From Salivita marina (GTDB lineage Bacteria; Pseudomonadota; Gammaproteobacteria; Pseudomonadales; Azotimanducaceae): a stretch of DNA of 64,000 nucleotides. The stretch lies in contig JAYQNS010000003.1 of assembly GCA_038144425.1 (NCBI GenBank), forward strand, positions 186,001 through 250,000. Reading direction: 5' to 3'. Below the pieces are notes generated by a model that did no database searches, was not told the DNA's origin, and was given only the letters and a program-made list of their open reading frames with translations. The translations under genes and the position numbers were made by a program. Positions 44,542 through 53,249 of the stretch are shown here, piece after piece (the first letter of the stretch is position 1; each line of letters opens with the position of its first letter).

Positions 44542-45924
44542 GTGGAAACCCAGCCCCTATGGACCGGACTTGAGCTTTCAACCCTTTGGGGCGTTTCCTG
44601 CGACCGGGCGCTGCAGTGCACCGGCATCAGTCTTGATTCCCGTAGCCTTGCGACCGGCGATCTCTTCTTCGCCCTTCAGGGAGGGGATCCGCGCTTTCAC
44701 GGCGCCAGCAGCCAAGGCCTGGACGGCCAGCGCTTTGCGGCCCACGCCCTCGAGCAGGGGGCGGCTGCGGTGGTGGTGCGGCAAAGCCTTGGGGCCGGGG
44801 CTCGGGAAATCGTGGTCCCCGATCCCTTCGAAGCCCTCTGGACCCTCGCCCGAGAGGCGCGGAAGCGCTGCCCCGGGCCGGTCTTCGCCCTCACCGGTTC
44901 CTCGGGCAAAACGACGGCCAAGGCCCTGCTCACCGCCGCCCTTCAGGCCCACTTTGGCGCCGGCGCCGTGCACGCTACGGAAGGGAACTTAAACAATCAT
45001 CTAGGCGTGCCCCTGTCCCTCGCCCGGCTGCCCCAGGGGACGGCGGCCGCCGTGTTCGAGCTCGGCATGAATCACCCCGGGGAGATCGCGCCCCTAAGCC
45101 AGCTGGTGCAGCCCACGGTGGCCCTCGTTCTGAATATTCTGCCCGTGCACTTGGAGGGCCTGGGAAGCTTGGCGGCCATCGCCGAGGAAAAACTCTCGAT
45201 TGCGGCAGGCCTCGGTCCGGAGGGCGTGCTCGTCTGCCCAAAAGACCGAGCCCCCGGGCACCCGCGGGTCGTGACCTTCGAGGATCACCGCGGCCAGGGC
45301 ACCGCTGCGGCCTTTTACCGCGATAAGCGCGGCGTTCTTCAGGGGCAAGGAGCGGGCCTAGACCTTAAGCCCCTTGGCGCCGAGCATCGGCAACGGAGCG
45401 CCACGGCCGTCCTGGCCTGCCTTCAGGCAGCGGGGCTGCCCCTCGCCACTGCTGTGCCCGCCATGGCGGCGGTGGCGGCACCCAAGGGGAGGGGGTCGCG
45501 CGATGAGGTCGGGGGCTGCGTGATCATCGACGAAAGCTACAACGCCAATCCAGAAAGCGTCGGCCTCGCCCTGCGCGATCTTGAAGCGGCGCCGGGAACC
45601 GGACCAAAGCTCGCGCTTTTGGCGGACATGCTCGAACTGGGAGACGACGGACCCGCCTACCACCTGGCGCTTGAGGAAGCCCTCGCCGGAGTCCATGGCG
45701 TGTTTCTCATCGGACCGCTAATGAAGCCCCTGGCCGAACGGCTGGGGCCGCGCTGCCAGGGCTGGTGGCCGAGCACGGATTCCCTCGACCTCACCCCAAT
45801 CCTGGACGCCCTCAGCCCGGGCGCCCAGCTTCTGGTGAAGGGCAGCAATCGCTTCTTCTGGCAGGCGCGCACCGTCGACCGGCTTCGCGATGCCCTAGAG
45901 GCCCGTGGCATACTGCCTTCATGA
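44542..45924 (+). CDS. murF: UDP-MurNAc-tripeptide--D-Ala-D-Ala ligase (MurF)
   Basis: A 460-residue Mur ligase with the three usual domains: N-terminal substrate domain (ISLDSRSLATGDLFFALQGG), ATPase domain with P-loop LTGSSGKTTAKALL and ATEGNLNNHLGVPL, and C-terminal domain (IDESYNANPESVGLALRDLE). Length and motifs fit MurF, which adds D-Ala-D-Ala to the peptidoglycan precursor. GTG start. Unlike most gammaproteobacteria it is not in a dcw cluster but overlaps moaA (ATGA). A paralogue with another substrate is possible. Confidence 0.83.
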   Translation: METQPLWTGLELSTLWGVSCDRALQCTGISLDSRSLATGDLFFALQGGDPRFHGASSQGLDGQRFAAHALEQGAAAVVVRQSLGAGAREIVVPDPFEALWTLAREARKRCPGPVFALTGSSGKTTAKALLTAALQAHFGAGAVHATEGNLNNHLGVPLSLARLPQGTAAAVFELGMNHPGEIAPLSQLVQPTVALVLNILPVHLEGLGSLAAIAEEKLSIAAGLGPEGVLVCPKDRAPGHPRVVTFEDHRGQGTAAAFYRDKRGVLQGQGAGLDLKPLGAEHRQRSATAVLACLQAAGLPLATAVPAMAAVAAPKGRGSRDEVGGCVIIDESYNANPESVGLALRDLEAAPGTGPKLALLADMLELGDDGPAYHLALEEALAGVHGVFLIGPLMKPLAERLGPRCQGWWPSTDSLDLTPILDALSPGAQLLVKGSNRFFWQARTVDRLRDALEARGILPS

Positions 45925-46907
45925 GCATCGCATCCGTCCCAGGGCCCGTAGATCGCTTCGGCCGCCGCTTTCGTAACCTTCGGGTCAGCCTTACGGCAGC
46001 CTGTAACTACGCCTGCACCTACTGCGTACCCAACGGCAAACGGCTGCTTCGCGCGGATCGGGAGCTCGACGCCGAGCAGATGCTCCGCGCCATCGAACTG
46101 CTGGTAGCGGGAGCCGGCATCGATCATTTGCGCTTAACCGGGGGCGAACCCCTGGTGACGCCAAAGTTCGACTACCTCTTCCCGCGCATCATGGACCTTG
46201 GCCTCGAAGACGTGAGCCTCACCACCAATGGACAGCTCCTAGGACCCAAGGTGCCCCTGCTCGTGGCCAGCGGCCTTAAGCGCATCAATATTTCCCTCGA
46301 CACGCTCGATCCCGAGGCCTTCCGGCCGCTCGCCCGGGGCGGCGATCTGGCCACGGTGCTCGCCGCCATCGACGCCTGCCTCGACGCTGGGCTGAAGGCG
46401 AAGCTGAATATGGTGCCCGTGCGATCGAGTAACCGCAGCCAAATAGAACCCATGCTGCGCTATGCGCTAGACCGGGGCATGGAGCTTCGCTACATAGAAC
46501 TCATGCGCATGGGCCACCTTAGCCATAGCGCTGCCTTCGACCGAGACTTTATTGGGATGGAAGAGATCCTCGCGCTGATCGGTGAGCACCACAGTTTCGA
46601 GCGCACGGAGGCTCCCTTCGACAGCACCGCTCGGCGCTTTGCGGTGGCGAGCGGCGGCAGCTTCGGCATCATCCCCAACGAGTCTGAGCCCTTCTGCTCG
46701 AGCTGCACCCGCCTTCGCCTGTCTTCGGAAGGGGATCTCTACGGTTGCCTCTCCTCCGATGCCCATCAAGCCCTCAGGCCGCTGCTGGCTCTGCCTCGGG
46801 AAGAAGCCCTGACCCAGTTGCCGGCGCTACTTGAGGCAGCCCTTAAGGCAAAGCAACCGGTCGCCTTCACCGGCGGAACCATGGTGATGAAATTTATTGG
46901 CGGCTAG
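45921..46907 (+). CDS. moaA: GTP 3',8-cyclase (MoaA)
   Basis: A 328-residue radical SAM enzyme. The N-terminal cluster motif is C28-x3-C32-x2-C35 (CNYACTYC), LTGGEPL is the SAM-binding GGE motif, CSSCTRLRLSSEGDLYGC binds the second 4Fe-4S cluster, and the C-terminus ends FIGG as MoaA requires. It starts molybdenum cofactor synthesis from GTP. The start ATG 45921 overlaps the murF stop. No other moa gene is in the window, so it may be one of several moaA copies. Confidence 0.85.
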   Translation: MSIASVPGPVDRFGRRFRNLRVSLTAACNYACTYCVPNGKRLLRADRELDAEQMLRAIELLVAGAGIDHLRLTGGEPLVTPKFDYLFPRIMDLGLEDVSLTTNGQLLGPKVPLLVASGLKRINISLDTLDPEAFRPLARGGDLATVLAAIDACLDAGLKAKLNMVPVRSSNRSQIEPMLRYALDRGMELRYIELMRMGHLSHSAAFDRDFIGMEEILALIGEHHSFERTEAPFDSTARRFAVASGGSFGIIPNESEPFCSSCTRLRLSSEGDLYGCLSSDAHQALRPLLALPREEALTQLPALLEAALKAKQPVAFTGGTMVMKFIGG

Positions 46908-46917
46908 GAGCTCAACC

Positions 46918-47481
46918 GTGACCCTCCCTCGCTTAACTCTTGAAGCCCTCACCAAACGCCTCGCGGAAGCAAGCGGGCAGAAGCGACCCCCGGTGGATAG
47001 CTGGAACCCAAGCCATCGGGGCACCATCGACATCACCATTGCGCGCGATGGACGTTGGTATCACGAAGGCGGCGAGATCAAACGGCCAGCGCTGGTTGCG
47101 TTGTTCGCATCGATCCTGCGGCGCGATGAAGGAGCGCACTGGCTGGTCACGCCAGCGGAAATGCTGCGCATCACGGTAGAGGACACCCCCTTCCTCGCCG
47201 TCGATCTGGAGGTGGCCGGGGAGGGCGTGGGGCAGCAGCTTATGCTGAAAACGAACGTCGGCGATTGGGTGCCCGTGGATGCCACCCATCCCCTAGTGGC
47301 GCGAGACGAAGCAACGGGCGGGGGCCTGGTGCTTCCGGTGCGGGGACAGCTATGGGCTCGCCTCGATCGCCCGACCTACTATCACCTGGCCTCCCTGGCC
47401 GATAGTGAACCCCCCTTTTCCGTGATTAGCGCGGGAATGCGCTTCCCCCTGATGCCCGAAAGCGCGCCGGAAGCGGTGTAA
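46918..47481 (+). CDS. DUF1285 family protein
   Basis: A 187-residue protein with DUF1285 features: RGTIDITIARDGRWYHEGGEIKR, LVALFASILRRDEG and YLHL-like end YYHLASLA. Structures of this family show a beta-rich fold of unknown function. The start is GTG 46918 after AGGAGC, 10 bases after moaA, so it is the third gene of the murF-moaA unit. A bidirectional terminator follows. Confidence 0.8.
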   Translation: MTLPRLTLEALTKRLAEASGQKRPPVDSWNPSHRGTIDITIARDGRWYHEGGEIKRPALVALFASILRRDEGAHWLVTPAEMLRITVEDTPFLAVDLEVAGEGVGQQLMLKTNVGDWVPVDATHPLVARDEATGGGLVLPVRGQLWARLDRPTYYHLASLADSEPPFSVISAGMRFPLMPESAPEAV

Positions 47482-47492
47482 ACGCCGCAACG

Positions 47493-47517
47493 AAAAACGG
47501 GCCCGCAGGCCCGTTTC
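47493..47517. terminator. Bidirectional intrinsic terminator between DUF1285 and ETF-QO
   Basis: AAACGGGCC (47495-47503) pairs with GGCCCGTTT (47508-47516) around CGCA. The stem is flanked by A-rich sequence on the left and T bases on the right, so it can serve both convergent genes. On the plus strand the T tract is short. Confidence 0.75.
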
Positions 47518-47535
47518 GTCCATCGGGTAAGCAGA

Positions 47536-49200
47536 TTACATATTGGGGTAGTTCGGGCCGCCCGCACCCTCGGGGGTCACCCAAGTGATGTTCTGCGCCG
47601 GATCCTTGATGTCGCAGGTTTTGCAGTGAATGCAGTTCTGGGCGTTGATCACAAACTTCGGACCGTCCCCTTCCGTCACCACCTCGTAAACGCCTACGGG
47701 GCAGTAGCGCTGGGCCGGTTCATCGAAGCGGGGCAGGTTCTCCCGAATGGGGAGGTCCGGGTCGGTCAGCTGCAGGTGGCAGGGCTGATCTTCTTCATGG
47801 TTGGTGTTGGAGAGATAGACAGAAGAGGATTTATCAAAGCTGAGCACCCCGTCGGGCTTCGGGTAGGACGGCGCCTTGCAGGCACTGGCGGGCTTCAGGG
47901 TCGCGTAGTCCGGCGTTTTATCGCTCAGGGTAAAGGGGAGCTTGCCGGCGAAGAGCGTTTGGTCCACCCAGGCAAAGGCTGAGCCCGCGAGCATGCCGAA
48001 CTTGTGCATGGCCGGCCCGGCGTTGCGTGCCTCGGACAGCTCCTCGTGAAGCCAGCTATCCCGGAACTTCTCCGCGAAAGCGGGGACCGTTTCGCCTCCT
48101 TCGCTCCCAGCCGCAAGCTTCTCGCCGATGGCCTCAGCGGCGAGCATGCCGCTCTTCATGGCCGTGTGACTGCCCTTGATCTTGAGAAAATTCAGAAAGC
48201 CAGCGTCGTCACCGGCGAGCACCGCACCAGGGACGGTGAGCTCAGGGAGCGCTTGAAGACCACCCTTCACAATGGCCCGAGCTCCATAGGCGACGCGGGT
48301 ACCGCCCTTGAGCGTTTCCGCGAAGAGCGGATGATGCTTCATGCGCTGAAATTCATCGAAGGGCGAAAGGTGGGGGTTGCTGTAGGCCAAATCCACGATC
48401 AGCCCGACCACCACCTGCTGGTTCTCGAGATGGTAGAGAAAGCTGCCCCCGGTGTTCCCGGCGGTTTCCGCAAGGGGCCAGCCAATGCTGTGCACGACCT
48501 TTCCCGGCACGTGCTGTTCCGCCGGGATGTCCCAAAGCTCCTTGAAGCCAATGCCGTAGTGCTGGGGACCTGCGTTTTTGTCGAGTTCAAACTTTTTAAT
48601 GAGCTGCTTGCCCAGATGTCCGCGGCAGCCTTCTGAGAAAATCGTGTACTTCGCGCGAAGCTCATAGCCCGGGGTGAAGGAACCCTTAGGTTGACCATCC
48701 CGGCCCACGCCGAGATCTCCGGTGGCCACGCCGACCACAGCGCCATCGTCGTTATAGAGGATCTCGCTCGCAGCAAAGCCCGGAAAAACGTTCACCCCGA
48801 GGTTTTCGGCCTGCTCCCCAAGCCAGCGGCACAGATTGCCCAAGCTAATCGCATGGTTGCCCTCGTTGTGGGTAGCCTTCGGTACGAAAAAGCCCGGGAC
48901 CTTCACCTTGTGGTCGCCATCGGGGAGGTAGTAAACCTCGTCGTCGGTGACGGGGTTGTTAAGGGGGGCGCCCTCTGCTGCCCAGCTCGGGAAGAGCTCA
49001 TCAAGGGCCCGGGGCTCAACCACGGCCCCAGAAAGAATGTGAGCGCCGATTTCCGAGCCTTTTTCGACTAAGCACACGGACCATTCCTGCCCCGCGGCCT
49101 GAGCCAGCTGCATGACCCGGCAGGCGGCTGAAAGCCCCGCGGGACCACCGCCAACGACGACCACGTCAAATTCCATCGCTTCCCGTTCTACGGCGTCCAC
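47536..49200 (-). CDS. Electron-transferring-flavoprotein:ubiquinone oxidoreductase (ETF-QO)
   Basis: A 554-residue monotopic membrane flavoprotein: FAD-binding GGGPAGLSAA near the N-terminus, ubiquinone-facing hydrophobic loop, and a C-terminal 4Fe-4S site in NAQNCIHCKTCDIKDPAQNI. It passes electrons from ETF to ubiquinone, joining acyl-CoA dehydrogenases to respiration. The start is GTG 49200 after GGGAGAGAGG; a longer frame to 49281 lacks a ribosome site. It is divergent from etfBA. Confidence 0.93.
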   Translation of the reverse strand: MDAVEREAMEFDVVVVGGGPAGLSAACRVMQLAQAAGQEWSVCLVEKGSEIGAHILSGAVVEPRALDELFPSWAAEGAPLNNPVTDDEVYYLPDGDHKVKVPGFFVPKATHNEGNHAISLGNLCRWLGEQAENLGVNVFPGFAASEILYNDDGAVVGVATGDLGVGRDGQPKGSFTPGYELRAKYTIFSEGCRGHLGKQLIKKFELDKNAGPQHYGIGFKELWDIPAEQHVPGKVVHSIGWPLAETAGNTGGSFLYHLENQQVVVGLIVDLAYSNPHLSPFDEFQRMKHHPLFAETLKGGTRVAYGARAIVKGGLQALPELTVPGAVLAGDDAGFLNFLKIKGSHTAMKSGMLAAEAIGEKLAAGSEGGETVPAFAEKFRDSWLHEELSEARNAGPAMHKFGMLAGSAFAWVDQTLFAGKLPFTLSDKTPDYATLKPASACKAPSYPKPDGVLSFDKSSSVYLSNTNHEEDQPCHLQLTDPDLPIRENLPRFDEPAQRYCPVGVYEVVTEGDGPKFVINAQNCIHCKTCDIKDPAQNITWVTPEGAGGPNYPNM

Positions 49201-49298
49201 GCCTCTCTCCCTTGCAAAGCCCCGGGGGGCTATTCCCGTGTCGAAGGCAGTATAAACGACGGGGCAGGGGGGCTCCATCATGCCCCCGGGACCTCGCC

Positions 49299-49327
49299 TT
49301 GACCCCTTAGGGGGCCAGGGTCAGAAT
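49299..49327 (+). promoter_or_regulatory. Candidate sigma-70 promoter of etfBA
   Basis: TTGACC (49299-49304), a 17-base spacer and CAGAAT (49322-49327) lie about 85 bases upstream of the etfB ATG. Both hexamers match consensus at most positions, and the spacing is ideal. It is the best promoter-like pair in the 211-base divergent region. Confidence 0.5.
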
Positions 49328-49411
49328 ACGCGCCGTTTGCAAAGGCGTCCCTATGCGCCTGCTGTCGCTGTCCACGGGCCTTCCGGGCCCCCTAGCTATG
49401 GGAAGTGGTCC

Positions 49412-50161
49412 ATGAAAGTGCTCGTCGCGATCAAGCGCGTCATCGATTACAACGTCAAGGTGCGGGTAAAGGCCGATAACAGCGACGTTGACCTCACCAA
49501 CGTCAAAATGGCGGTAAACCCCTTCTGCGAAATCGCCATCGAAGAGGCCGTGCGCCTGAAGGAAAGCGGTCAGGCCACGGAAGTGATCGCCGTAGCGGTC
49601 GGTCCGAGCCAGTGCCAGGAGCAGCTGCGTACCGCCCTCGCCCTTGGCGCCGACCGCGCCATCCTGCTAGAAACGGGCAGCTTTCCTCAACCCCTGTCCG
49701 TCGCCAAACTCCTGAAGGGGGTTTACGACCAGGAGCAGCCCGGCCTGGTAATCCTCGGCAAGCAGTCCATCGACGCCGACAACAACCAAACGGGGCAGAT
49801 GTTTGCGGCCCTGACGGGCCTTGGCCAGGGCACCTTCGCCTCCAAAGTGGAAATCGCCGGCGATACGGTAAATGTCACGCGGGAAGTGGACGGCGGTCTG
49901 CAGACCGTCGCCCTGAAGGCCCCGGCCGTGGTCACCACAGACCTCCGCCTCAACGAGCCACGCTATGCATCTCTACCGAACATCATGAAGGCCAAGAAAA
50001 AGCCCCTCGACACGCTGACCCCGGAAGCGCTGGGCGTGGAGGTCAAGGCCACCATCGAAACCCTTCGGGTCGAGCCCCCGGCGGAGCGCCAGGGCGGAAT
50101 CAAGGTCGACTCGGTGGAGGCCCTTGTTGACAAACTTAAAAACGAAGCCAAGGTTATCTAA
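49412..50161 (+). CDS. etfB: Electron transfer flavoprotein beta subunit
   Basis: A 249-residue EtfB: VLVAIKRVIDYNVKVRV, the PFCEIAIEEAVRLKE adenine-binding region and the signature LALGADRAILLETG with GKQSIDADNNQTGQM. It binds AMP and joins EtfA to carry electrons from acyl-CoA dehydrogenases to ETF-QO. ATG 49412 gives the canonical N-terminus; a 131-base upstream extension in frame is not coding. etfA follows after 24 bases. Confidence 0.95.
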   Translation: MKVLVAIKRVIDYNVKVRVKADNSDVDLTNVKMAVNPFCEIAIEEAVRLKESGQATEVIAVAVGPSQCQEQLRTALALGADRAILLETGSFPQPLSVAKLLKGVYDQEQPGLVILGKQSIDADNNQTGQMFAALTGLGQGTFASKVEIAGDTVNVTREVDGGLQTVALKAPAVVTTDLRLNEPRYASLPNIMKAKKKPLDTLTPEALGVEVKATIETLRVEPPAERQGGIKVDSVEALVDKLKNEAKVI

Positions 50162-50185
50162 GGGCGCGCTAGGGAGCTTAAAGAC

Positions 50186-51115
50186 ATGAGTATTCTTCTT
50201 GTAGCAGAACACAACGACGCCGCGCTCAACCCCGTCACGCTAAACGTGCTCGCTGCGGCGCAGGCGATCGGTGGGGACATCACCGTGCTGGTGGCTGGGG
50301 AAGGCTGCGGTGCCGCCGCGGAAGCCGCCGCCGCCCTCCCTGGGGTAAGCAAGGTGCTCTGCGCCGACGCCGCGATCTATGGCAAGCAGCTCGCGGAGAA
50401 CGTTGCCCCCCTCATTGCCGAGGCCGCTGCGGGGCACAGCCACGTACTCTCGGCCCACAGCACCAACGGCAAGAACACCATGCCGCGGGTGGCCGCGCTC
50501 CTCGATGTGAACATGGTGTCGGACATCATTTCCGTGGAAAGCGAAGACACCTTCAAGCGTCCCTTTTACGCCGGGAACGCCATTGCCACGGTCAAAAGCT
50601 CCGATGCGGTCAAGGTCATCACCGTGCGTCACACGGCCTTCGATGCCGCCCCTGCCACCGGGGGCAGCGCTGCGGTGGAAGCCCTTGGCAGCGCCCACGA
50701 CGCGGGCGTCTCTAGCTTCGTGAACGAAGAAATCGTCAAGCTTGATCGTCCCGAGCTCACCGCCGCTCGAGTGGTGGTATCCGGGGGCCGGGGCATGGGC
50801 AGCGGCGAGAACTTCAAGATCCTGGAAGGGGTTGCGGACAAGCTCAACGCCGCCATGGGCGCTTCCCGGGCAGCGGTTGACGCAGGCTTCGTCCCCAACG
50901 ATATGCAGGTGGGGCAAACGGGCAAGATCGTCGCCCCGGAGCTCTACATTGCCGTCGGCATCTCCGGCGCCATCCAACACCTCGCGGGCATGAAGGATTC
51001 CAAGGTGATCGTGGCGATTAACAAGGACGAAGATGCGCCGATCTTCCAGGTGGCGGACTACGGCCTTGTCGCGGATTTGTTCCAAGCGGTGCCAGAGCTT
51101 GAAGGACAAATCTAG
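50186..51115 (+). CDS. etfA: Electron transfer flavoprotein alpha subunit
   Basis: A 309-residue EtfA that binds the FAD of the ETF dimer: FAD-domain blocks VVSGGRGMGSGENFKIL, VGQTGKIVAPELYIAVGISG and IQHLAGMKDSKVIVAINKDE. It forms the EtfAB heterodimer. GGGAGCTT lies upstream of the ATG. A strong terminator ends the operon. Confidence 0.95.
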   Translation: MSILLVAEHNDAALNPVTLNVLAAAQAIGGDITVLVAGEGCGAAAEAAAALPGVSKVLCADAAIYGKQLAENVAPLIAEAAAGHSHVLSAHSTNGKNTMPRVAALLDVNMVSDIISVESEDTFKRPFYAGNAIATVKSSDAVKVITVRHTAFDAAPATGGSAAVEALGSAHDAGVSSFVNEEIVKLDRPELTAARVVVSGGRGMGSGENFKILEGVADKLNAAMGASRAAVDAGFVPNDMQVGQTGKIVAPELYIAVGISGAIQHLAGMKDSKVIVAINKDEDAPIFQVADYGLVADLFQAVPELEGQI

Positions 51116-51135
51116 ATTTAGCGCCTAAATAACTG

Positions 51136-51164
51136 AAAAGCCCGGTTATTCCGGGCTTTTTTTT
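51136..51164 (+). terminator. Rho-independent terminator of etfBA
   Basis: AAAAGCCCGG (51136-51145) pairs with CCGGGCTTTT (51151-51160) around TTATT, followed by four more T. The A tract on the left means it may also terminate pyrB transcription from the opposite strand. Confidence 0.93.
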
Positions 51165-51179
51165 GCGTCAGCAACCGGC

Positions 51180-52202
51180 CTAGGGGCGGCGACCGCCCGT
51201 AAACCAGCGCACCGGCTTCAGATCCTTTTCTACTTCCCCCACCACATCCAGACAAAGCGCGAAGAGGGCCATGCGGATCACCACACCGTTGTCCGCCTGG
51301 CGGAAGATCGCCAGGGCCGGGTTAGCATCGAGGTCCGAGTCGAGCTCCTGGGCGCCCACCCGGGAATCGCGGGGGAGGGGATGCATGATCACCGTCTGAG
51401 GCGCGCAGTGCTCCGTATAGATCGCCTGATTCAGGCGGAATAGGCCCCGGTAGCGCGTGGCCTCCTCTGGACTTGGGAACCGCTCCTCCTGGGTGCGGGT
51501 GACATAGACGATATCCGCCGCCGCCAGCCCCGGCTCTAGGGTGTCGTGGCGAAACACCCGATGCCCCCGGGATCGGAGCGCTTCTTCATATACCGGCGGC
51601 AAAGCGAGCTCCGGCGGGCTGATGAGATGAAACTCAATGGCCGGGTACAAATTGAGAAGCTGCACTAGGGAGTGGACGGCACGGCCGAAGCGCAGGTCCC
51701 CCATCAGGGCGATGCGCAGCCCCTCTAGGCTAAGCCCTAGGGCTGCTCGCTCGCGGCGAATGGTGTAGAGATCGAGCAGCGCCTGCGTAGGGTGCTCCCG
51801 CGCACCATCACCGCCGTTCAACACGGGCACGCGGCTCGCTTGGGCGAAACGATCCACGGCACCTTCCTCTGGGTGGCGCATCACGATGACGTCGCTGTAA
51901 CCAGATAGCACCCGAGCCGTATCTTCCAGCGATTCCCCCTTAGCCAGGGAGGAGCTCTCCATGCCGATCGTTTCCCGTACCTCCCCCCCAAGGAGGTTGA
52001 AGGCACAGCCGAAGCTGACTCGGGTACGCGTGCTGGGCTCAAAGAACATATTGCCGAGGATGGCGCCTTCAAGCACCCGGGTCACCATGCGCCGCTCTGC
52101 GAAGGGAACCATGCGGTCGGCGACGGAAAACACCGTCTCCACAGCCTCAAGACTCAAGTCCTGGACGCTAAGAAGGTGCTGCCCCGCAAACGCTTTGATC
52201 AT
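51180..52202 (-). CDS. pyrB: Aspartate carbamoyltransferase catalytic subunit
   Basis: A 340-residue ATCase: carbamoyl-phosphate site FFEPSTRTRVSFG, aspartate-side loop and HPTQALLDLYTI, LMGDLRFGRAVHSL and HPLPRDSRVGAQE. It forms N-carbamoyl-L-aspartate in pyrimidine synthesis. It is longer than E. coli PyrB, with extra sequence mainly at the ends, and has no pyrI or pyrC next to it. An upstream TTG (52211) is an alternative start, but ATG 52202 has better spacing to GGGGA. Confidence 0.9.
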   Translation of the reverse strand: MIKAFAGQHLLSVQDLSLEAVETVFSVADRMVPFAERRMVTRVLEGAILGNMFFEPSTRTRVSFGCAFNLLGGEVRETIGMESSSLAKGESLEDTARVLSGYSDVIVMRHPEEGAVDRFAQASRVPVLNGGDGAREHPTQALLDLYTIRRERAALGLSLEGLRIALMGDLRFGRAVHSLVQLLNLYPAIEFHLISPPELALPPVYEEALRSRGHRVFRHDTLEPGLAAADIVYVTRTQEERFPSPEEATRYRGLFRLNQAIYTEHCAPQTVIMHPLPRDSRVGAQELDSDLDANPALAIFRQADNGVVIRMALFALCLDVVGEVEKDLKPVRWFTGGRRP

Positions 52203-52237
52203 GCCGCTCAATCCCCGCTGGTTGCCGCGAGTTTACT

Positions 52238-53170
52238 TTATTTCCCTAGGCCTCGGGCCACCTGGGCCAGCAAGGTACGGAACCAGAGCAGGGGGGGATC
52301 GGCGTCGCGTTGAGACAGCCAGTACAAATGACTTTCCAGGGAGGGCAGGGGAAAGGGTAGGGGCTCGCGACGCAGGGGATAGCGGAGCGCCATGTGGTCC
52401 GCAAAACTCTCAGGCACCGAGAGGGCAAGATCGGAGGTCATGAGCACCTCCGGCGCCACCAGGAAATGCTGCGCGCGCAGCATAATGCGTCGCCGCTTTC
52501 CCAGGCGTTCGAGGGCTAGATCCACGTGGCCTAGACCCCGGGGCCGGGAGGACAGGTGGATATGGTCAAGCTTAAGAAAGCGCTCCAGGGTCAGCGCCTG
52601 AGCGCCCAGGGGGTGATCCTCGCGCAACAGGCAGACATAGCGGTCCTCCGCTAAGGGTGCATGGTGAACGAGGGGGTCGGACAGGAGGGGGACATCGAGC
52701 GCCAGATCAAGCGCTCCGGTGGCGAGGGCCTGCACCAGATCCCGCCGGGGCACGGAGAAGCTTTCCAGGGTCACCCCAGGGGCCTCTTCCCGAAGCAATT
52801 GCACCAATCGCGGCAAGAGCCGAGCTTCATTTAAATCGCTCATGCTAATGCGAAAGCGCAGGGCCGCGTCCGCGGGCTCGAAGGGCTGGGCGGTACTGAG
52901 GGGATCTTCGAGGAGACGGAGCGCTTGCCGAGCGGGGCCGATCAGGTCCTTGGCCAGAGCCGTGGGCACCATGCCATGGGCGGAGCGCAGAAAGAGCGGA
53001 TCCGCGAAGACATCCCGAAGGCGCGCGAGCGCGTGGGAGGTGGCGGGCTGGGAAAGACCGAGACGCCGACCGGCCTTGGTCAGGCTGCCCTCGGCATAGA
53101 TGGCGTCGAGCACGCGATAGAGGTTTAGATCCATGCGGGCGCCGCCGCGAGCCGAAGGTGGTGCTTGCAT
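52238..53170 (-). CDS. LysR-family transcriptional regulator
   Basis: A 310-residue LTTR: N-terminal winged helix-turn-helix (LYRVLDAIYAEGSLTKAGRRL, SQPATSHALARLRDVFADPLF) and a periplasmic-binding-protein-like effector domain. Sequence at the HTH resembles the NodD/PA-type subgroup that responds to aromatic or fatty ligands. ATG 53170 follows AGGAGTG. It is divergent from the gsp operon, so it may regulate it or itself; targets unknown. Confidence 0.85.
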   Translation of the reverse strand: MQAPPSARGGARMDLNLYRVLDAIYAEGSLTKAGRRLGLSQPATSHALARLRDVFADPLFLRSAHGMVPTALAKDLIGPARQALRLLEDPLSTAQPFEPADAALRFRISMSDLNEARLLPRLVQLLREEAPGVTLESFSVPRRDLVQALATGALDLALDVPLLSDPLVHHAPLAEDRYVCLLREDHPLGAQALTLERFLKLDHIHLSSRPRGLGHVDLALERLGKRRRIMLRAQHFLVAPEVLMTSDLALSVPESFADHMALRYPLRREPLPFPLPSLESHLYWLSQRDADPPLLWFRTLLAQVARGLGK

Positions 53171-53217
53171 CGGGCACTCCTGTCACGCAATTGCCATAGA
53201 GGGGCCTTGCCCCCCCT

Positions 53218-53226
53218 TGCTATTAT
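53218..53226 (+). promoter_or_regulatory. Extended -10 promoter element of the gsp operon
   Basis: TGCTATTAT carries a TATTAT -10 hexamer with an upstream TG. No good -35 is visible, which is usual for extended -10 promoters. Transcription would start about 15 bases before the gspE ATG. Confidence 0.35.
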
Positions 53227-53249
53227 GACGATCTCACTAAGGCGGGCCT

